NCBI GenBank assembly: GCA_047517485.1
Contig: JAKZSU010000164.1
Span: 1-18,396 of the forward strand
Origin: JAKZSU01 sp047517485
Lineage (GTDB): Bacteria > Pseudomonadota > Alphaproteobacteria > UBA7887
DNA: 18,396 nucleotides
Direction of reading: 5' to 3'
Below the pieces are notes generated by a model that did no database searches, had not been told where the DNA came from, and was given only the letters and a program-made list of their open reading frames with translations. Positions 15,661 through 18,396 of the stretch are shown one piece after another (the first letter of the stretch is position 1; every line of letters starts with the position of its first letter). A program made the position numbers and the translations under genes.

Positions 15661-16323
15661 TCAGCCGCGCTTGACCGCGAGCATCAGGCCGTCGCCGACC
15701 GGGAGCAGGCTCATGGTTACCCGTTCGTCGCCGTGCACCTTGTCGTTGAAGGCGCGCAAGGCCAGGGTATTCTCGGTTTTTATCGCGCCCAAATCAGCGA
15801 CCGCGCCATCCCACAGCACGTTGTCGACCACCATCATGCCGCGCGGCCGCAGCAAGGTCAGAACTTGTTCGTAATAGCCGGCATAGCCGGTCTTGTCGGC
15901 GTCGATGAAAGCGAAGTCGTAGGTCCCCGCCGCGCCGCCGTCGATCAGCGCGGCCAAGGTTTCGTCCGCCGGCCCGATCCTGAGATCGATACGGTCCTCG
16001 ACCCCGGCCTCGCGCCAATAGGGCCGGCCGACTTCCGCCGTCTCGGCGTCGATATCGCACGCCACCACCCGGCCGTCGTCGCGCAAGCCGAGCGCGATCG
16101 CCAAGGTCGTGTAGCCGGTGAACACGCCGACCTCGAGGCAGCGCCGCCCGCCGGTGATCTCGACCAGCAGGCCGAGAAACTGCGCCACTTCCGGCGGCGA
16201 CAGCATCAGCGCATGGGGCAGTTCCTCGGTCGCCGCGGCGAGCCGGCGCTGGATATCGCTCTCGCGCACCGAATGGTCCATCAGGTACGCGTAAATCTCT
16301 TCGGTCAGGCTGATCGATTTCAT
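15661..16323 (-). CDS. Class I SAM-dependent O-methyltransferase (Methyltransf_3 / CCoAOMT-like), 220 aa
   Basis: Metal-dependent catechol or caffeoyl-CoA type O-methyltransferase. The SAM-binding motif LEVGVFTGYTT is at 63-73, ACDID at 88-92 is the ribose-binding acid, FIDADK at 139-144 and VDNVLWDG at 166-173 supply the usual metal-binding Asp/Asn residues. The length is typical. The start could be the ATG at 16323 (used here) or one four codons earlier at 16335; neither has a clear ribosome site. It converges on the SOD-like gene with a 13-base gap and diverges from the dehydratase gene. Confidence 0.9.
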   Translation of the reverse strand: MKSISLTEEIYAYLMDHSVRESDIQRRLAAATEELPHALMLSPPEVAQFLGLLVEITGGRRCLEVGVFTGYTTLAIALGLRDDGRVVACDIDAETAEVGRPYWREAGVEDRIDLRIGPADETLAALIDGGAAGTYDFAFIDADKTGYAGYYEQVLTLLRPRGMMVVDNVLWDGAVADLGAIKTENTLALRAFNDKVHGDERVTMSLLPVGDGLMLAVKRG

Positions 16324-16406
16324 GGCCGCCACCATACAATGCCGATCACCCAGAGCGAGCGTGTTATGACGGTCGTCGATGCCACTTGATTAAGGGGACC
16401 CATCCG
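16324..16406. promoter_or_regulatory. Divergent intergenic region between O-methyltransferase and IlvD/Edd dehydratase
   Basis: This 83-base gap separates divergent start codons and must hold the promoters. On + it contains AAGGGG at 16392-16397, nine bases before the dehydratase ATG. I see no clear operator palindrome. Confidence 0.4.
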
Positions 16407-18140
16407 ATGGGCGACGATACGAAGGGCAAAGGGTTGCGCGGCGGTTTGACGCATTATGGCGATGCCGGGTTTTCGTGGTTTCTGCGCCGCAGCTTCGCCA
16501 AATCGATGGGGCTTTCGGACGAGGCGATGGAGCGCCCGGTGATCGGTATCGCGGCGACGCCGTCGGGCTTCAACAATTGCCACCGCACCGTGCCCGAGCT
16601 GGTCGAGGCGGTGAAGCGTGGGGTGATGGTTGCCGGCGGGCTACCGGTCGAGTTCCCGACGATCTCGCTCGGCGAGCCTTACCTCGCGCCGACCAGCATG
16701 CTGTTCCGCAATCTGATGGCGATCGACACCGAGGAGATGGTGCGCGCCCAGCCGATGGACGGGGTGGTCCTGGTCGGCGGCTGCGACAAGACGGTACCGG
16801 CGCAGCTGATGGGCGCGGCGAGCGCCGGCTTGCCAGCGATCCAACTGGTCACCGGGCCGACGCTGACCGGCTCGTGGCGCGGCGAGCGGCTCGGCGCCTG
16901 CACCGATTGCCGCCGCCAATGGGGGCGCTACCGCGCCGGCGAGCTCGACGACGAAGAGATTACGGAAGTCGGCGGCCAGCTGTCGACCACCGCCGGCACC
17001 TGCATGGTGATGGGCACCGCGAGCACCATGGCGCTGATGGTCGAGGCGCTGGGGATGATGCTGCCCGGCGGCGCGGCGATCCCGGCGGTCCACGCCGACC
17101 GCCTGAGGATCGCCGAGGCGACCGGAAAACGCGCCGTCGCCATGATCGGTGAGGGCCTCACCCCCGACAAGGTGATGACCTCGGCGGCGTTCGCCAATGC
17201 ATTGCGCATCCTGCACGCCACCGGCGGCTCAACCAATGGGCTGGTGCATATCGCCGCGATCGCCGGCCGCCTCGGCATCGAAGTCGACCTCGAGGCGTTC
17301 GACCGCATGGGCCGCGAGACCCCGGTCCTCGTCGATCTCAAACCATCCGGCAGCCACTACATGGAGGATCTGTTCAAGGCCGGCGGCCTGGCGCCGATTT
17401 TGCGCGAGCTGCGCCCGCTGCTCAATCTTGATTGCCTCACCGTCACCGGCCGGTCGCTGGGCGAAGAACTCGACGCGGCACCGGCGCCGTGGGCGCAAGA
17501 GGTGGTCCGCCCCCTCGCCTCACCCTTGGCGGCGGAGGGCGGCATTGCGGTGTTGCGCGGCAATCTGGCGCCCGATAGCGCGATCATCAAGCAGTCCGCC
17601 GCCTCGCCGGATCTGCTCACTCACGAGGGCCGCGCGGTGGTCTTCGACGGCCTCGAAGACATGGCCAGCCGCATCGACGACCCGGACCTCGACGTCGCCG
17701 CCGACGACGTGCTGGTGCTGCGCAACGCCGGCCCGATCGGCGCGCCGGGCATGCCCGAATCCGGCTACGTGCCGATCCCGAAAAAGCTCGCGCAAGCCGG
17801 AGTCAAGGACATGGTGCGGATCTCGGATGCGCGAATGAGCGGCACCGCCTTCGGCGCCATCGTCCTCCACGCCGCGCCGGAAGCAGCGACCGGCGGCCCG
17901 CTCGCCCTGGTCGAGAACGGCGACCGCATCCGCCTCGACGTGCCGGGGCGCCGGCTCGAACTGCTAGTGGATGACGAGACCTTGGCAGCGCGCCGCGCCG
18001 CCTGGACCCCGCCCCCGGCGCACGCCGGCGCCGACCGCGGCTGGCTCAAGCTGCACCTGGAAACGGTGGAGCAAGCGGATAAAGGCTGTGATTTGGGATT
18101 TTTGAAACCGCAACAGACGCGGGTGACGCCGGGGGGCTAG
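16407..18140 (+). CDS. IlvD/Edd family dehydratase, sugar-acid (arabonate/xylonate) type, 577 aa
   Basis: Fe-S dehydratase that removes water from a 2,3-dihydroxy acid to give a 2-keto-3-deoxy acid. The three cluster cysteines are C58 (NNCH), C126 (GGCDKT) and C199 (AGTCMVMG), with K128 as the Mg-site lysine and S478 (MSGTA) as the catalytic serine position. This spacing closely follows the L-arabonate dehydratase group. The segment GERLGACTDCRRQWGRYRAG is also typical of that group rather than of dihydroxy-acid dehydratase IlvD. The ATG at 16407 has AAGGGG upstream; a TTG at 16386 is much less likely. It stands alone, with no sugar-acid transporter or aldolase visible. The exact sugar acid is not determined. 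Confidence 0.92.
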   Translation: MGDDTKGKGLRGGLTHYGDAGFSWFLRRSFAKSMGLSDEAMERPVIGIAATPSGFNNCHRTVPELVEAVKRGVMVAGGLPVEFPTISLGEPYLAPTSMLFRNLMAIDTEEMVRAQPMDGVVLVGGCDKTVPAQLMGAASAGLPAIQLVTGPTLTGSWRGERLGACTDCRRQWGRYRAGELDDEEITEVGGQLSTTAGTCMVMGTASTMALMVEALGMMLPGGAAIPAVHADRLRIAEATGKRAVAMIGEGLTPDKVMTSAAFANALRILHATGGSTNGLVHIAAIAGRLGIEVDLEAFDRMGRETPVLVDLKPSGSHYMEDLFKAGGLAPILRELRPLLNLDCLTVTGRSLGEELDAAPAPWAQEVVRPLASPLAAEGGIAVLRGNLAPDSAIIKQSAASPDLLTHEGRAVVFDGLEDMASRIDDPDLDVAADDVLVLRNAGPIGAPGMPESGYVPIPKKLAQAGVKDMVRISDARMSGTAFGAIVLHAAPEAATGGPLALVENGDRIRLDVPGRRLELLVDDETLAARRAAWTPPPAHAGADRGWLKLHLETVEQADKGCDLGFLKPQQTRVTPGG

Positions 18141-18262
18141 TGGGAGCCGTAGCCTGCTGACCTTAATTATCTCACTTCCATTTGAACACACGTTAATGAA
18201 TAGGATCGCATTCCTCGCCCTTACACCAATGAGAGCATTTGATCTCATAGGTCATCCCACTA
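18141..18262. other. Non-coding stretch after the dehydratase gene
   Basis: The composition drops in GC right after the stop codon. A small inverted repeat (atgaga at 18229-18234, tctcat at 18243-18248) is present without a T-tract. I see no gene. Confidence 0.5.
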
Positions 18263-18396
18263 GTGTCCGGTTAAAAATCGAATAAATTCAATTGGTTGGT
18301 TATTTGCGAAGCGTTGCATCTGTTTTCGTCTCCCGCAAGTGCTTGATGTATGGGCATTTTCTCGAAGAGGGTCACCGAGAGGATCTGTAACAAAGT
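18258..18396 (+). mobile_element. Possible end of an insertion sequence (partial, cut by window edge)
   Basis: Beginning at cactagtgtccggttaaaaa the DNA becomes AT-rich and unlike the host genes. The ctag-gtgtccgg opening resembles terminal inverted repeats of DDE-transposase elements. An ATG at 18350 then opens a frame (MGIFSKRVTERICNK) that continues out of the window and could be the start of a transposase or passenger gene. I cannot name the family, and the opposite end is outside the window. Confidence 0.35.

Noticed and set aside
18229..18248. Terminator after the IlvD/Edd gene
   Set aside because: The stem is only six base pairs with an eight-base loop and no T-tract, and it lies about 90 bases from the stop codon.
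18346..18390. Short frame MYGHFLEEGHREDL near the right edge
   Set aside because: It stops after 14 codons, and the overlapping frame from 18350 stays open to the window end.

Overview
The window is GC-rich, tightly packed bacterial DNA. The gene content (Liv-type ABC transporter with a Tat-exported binding protein, ACAD10/11-type kinase and acyl-CoA dehydrogenase genes, a DUF1289 protein, a class A PBP with a Pro/Ala-rich tail) suggests an alphaproteobacterium, probably Rhodospirillales-like. No rRNA or tRNA fixes the taxonomy, so this is inference. I see no CRISPR array, tRNA or rRNA.

Left edge (1-964): the terminal region and first codons of an IS21-family istA-like gene run off the left side. 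Next come a small hypothetical gene on + and a single-domain cupin on -. A 230-base non-coding stretch follows, holding three copies of an 18-bp repeat and a perfect 16-bp inverted repeat.

Centre (965-13232, all on -): eleven genes lie head to tail with gaps of 39 bases or less, or with 4-8 base overlaps. They look like one transcription unit. In transcription order they are: an APH-fold kinase, an acyl-CoA dehydrogenase, a PLP-dependent Ser/Thr-dehydratase-like enzyme, two tandem malate/lactate dehydrogenase-type (Ldh_2) oxidoreductases, a Tat-exported periplasmic binding protein, LivH-, LivM-, LivG- and LivF-like transporter parts, and a class A penicillin-binding protein with an SNase-like C-terminal domain. 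An SDR oxidoreductase is transcribed divergently from a shared 101-base control region. My reading is a dedicated uptake and catabolism system for a hydroxylated acid or hydroxy-amino acid. The kinase plus dehydrogenase pair resembles the split form of ACAD10/11 and the LvaA/LvaC pair, which handle 4-hydroxyacyl-CoAs. The substrate cannot be read from sequence.

Right part (14102-18140): a pair of REP-like GC-rich palindromes, then a 58-residue DUF1289 protein translationally coupled to an unrecognised 196-residue protein. After these come an exported protein with a degenerate Cu/Zn-SOD fold, a convergent class I O-methyltransferase, and a divergent IlvD/Edd-family sugar-acid dehydratase with its Fe-S cysteines intact.

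Right edge (18141-18396): base composition turns AT-rich. A short sequence looks like the end of another insertion sequence, so the block may be flanked by mobile DNA on both sides.
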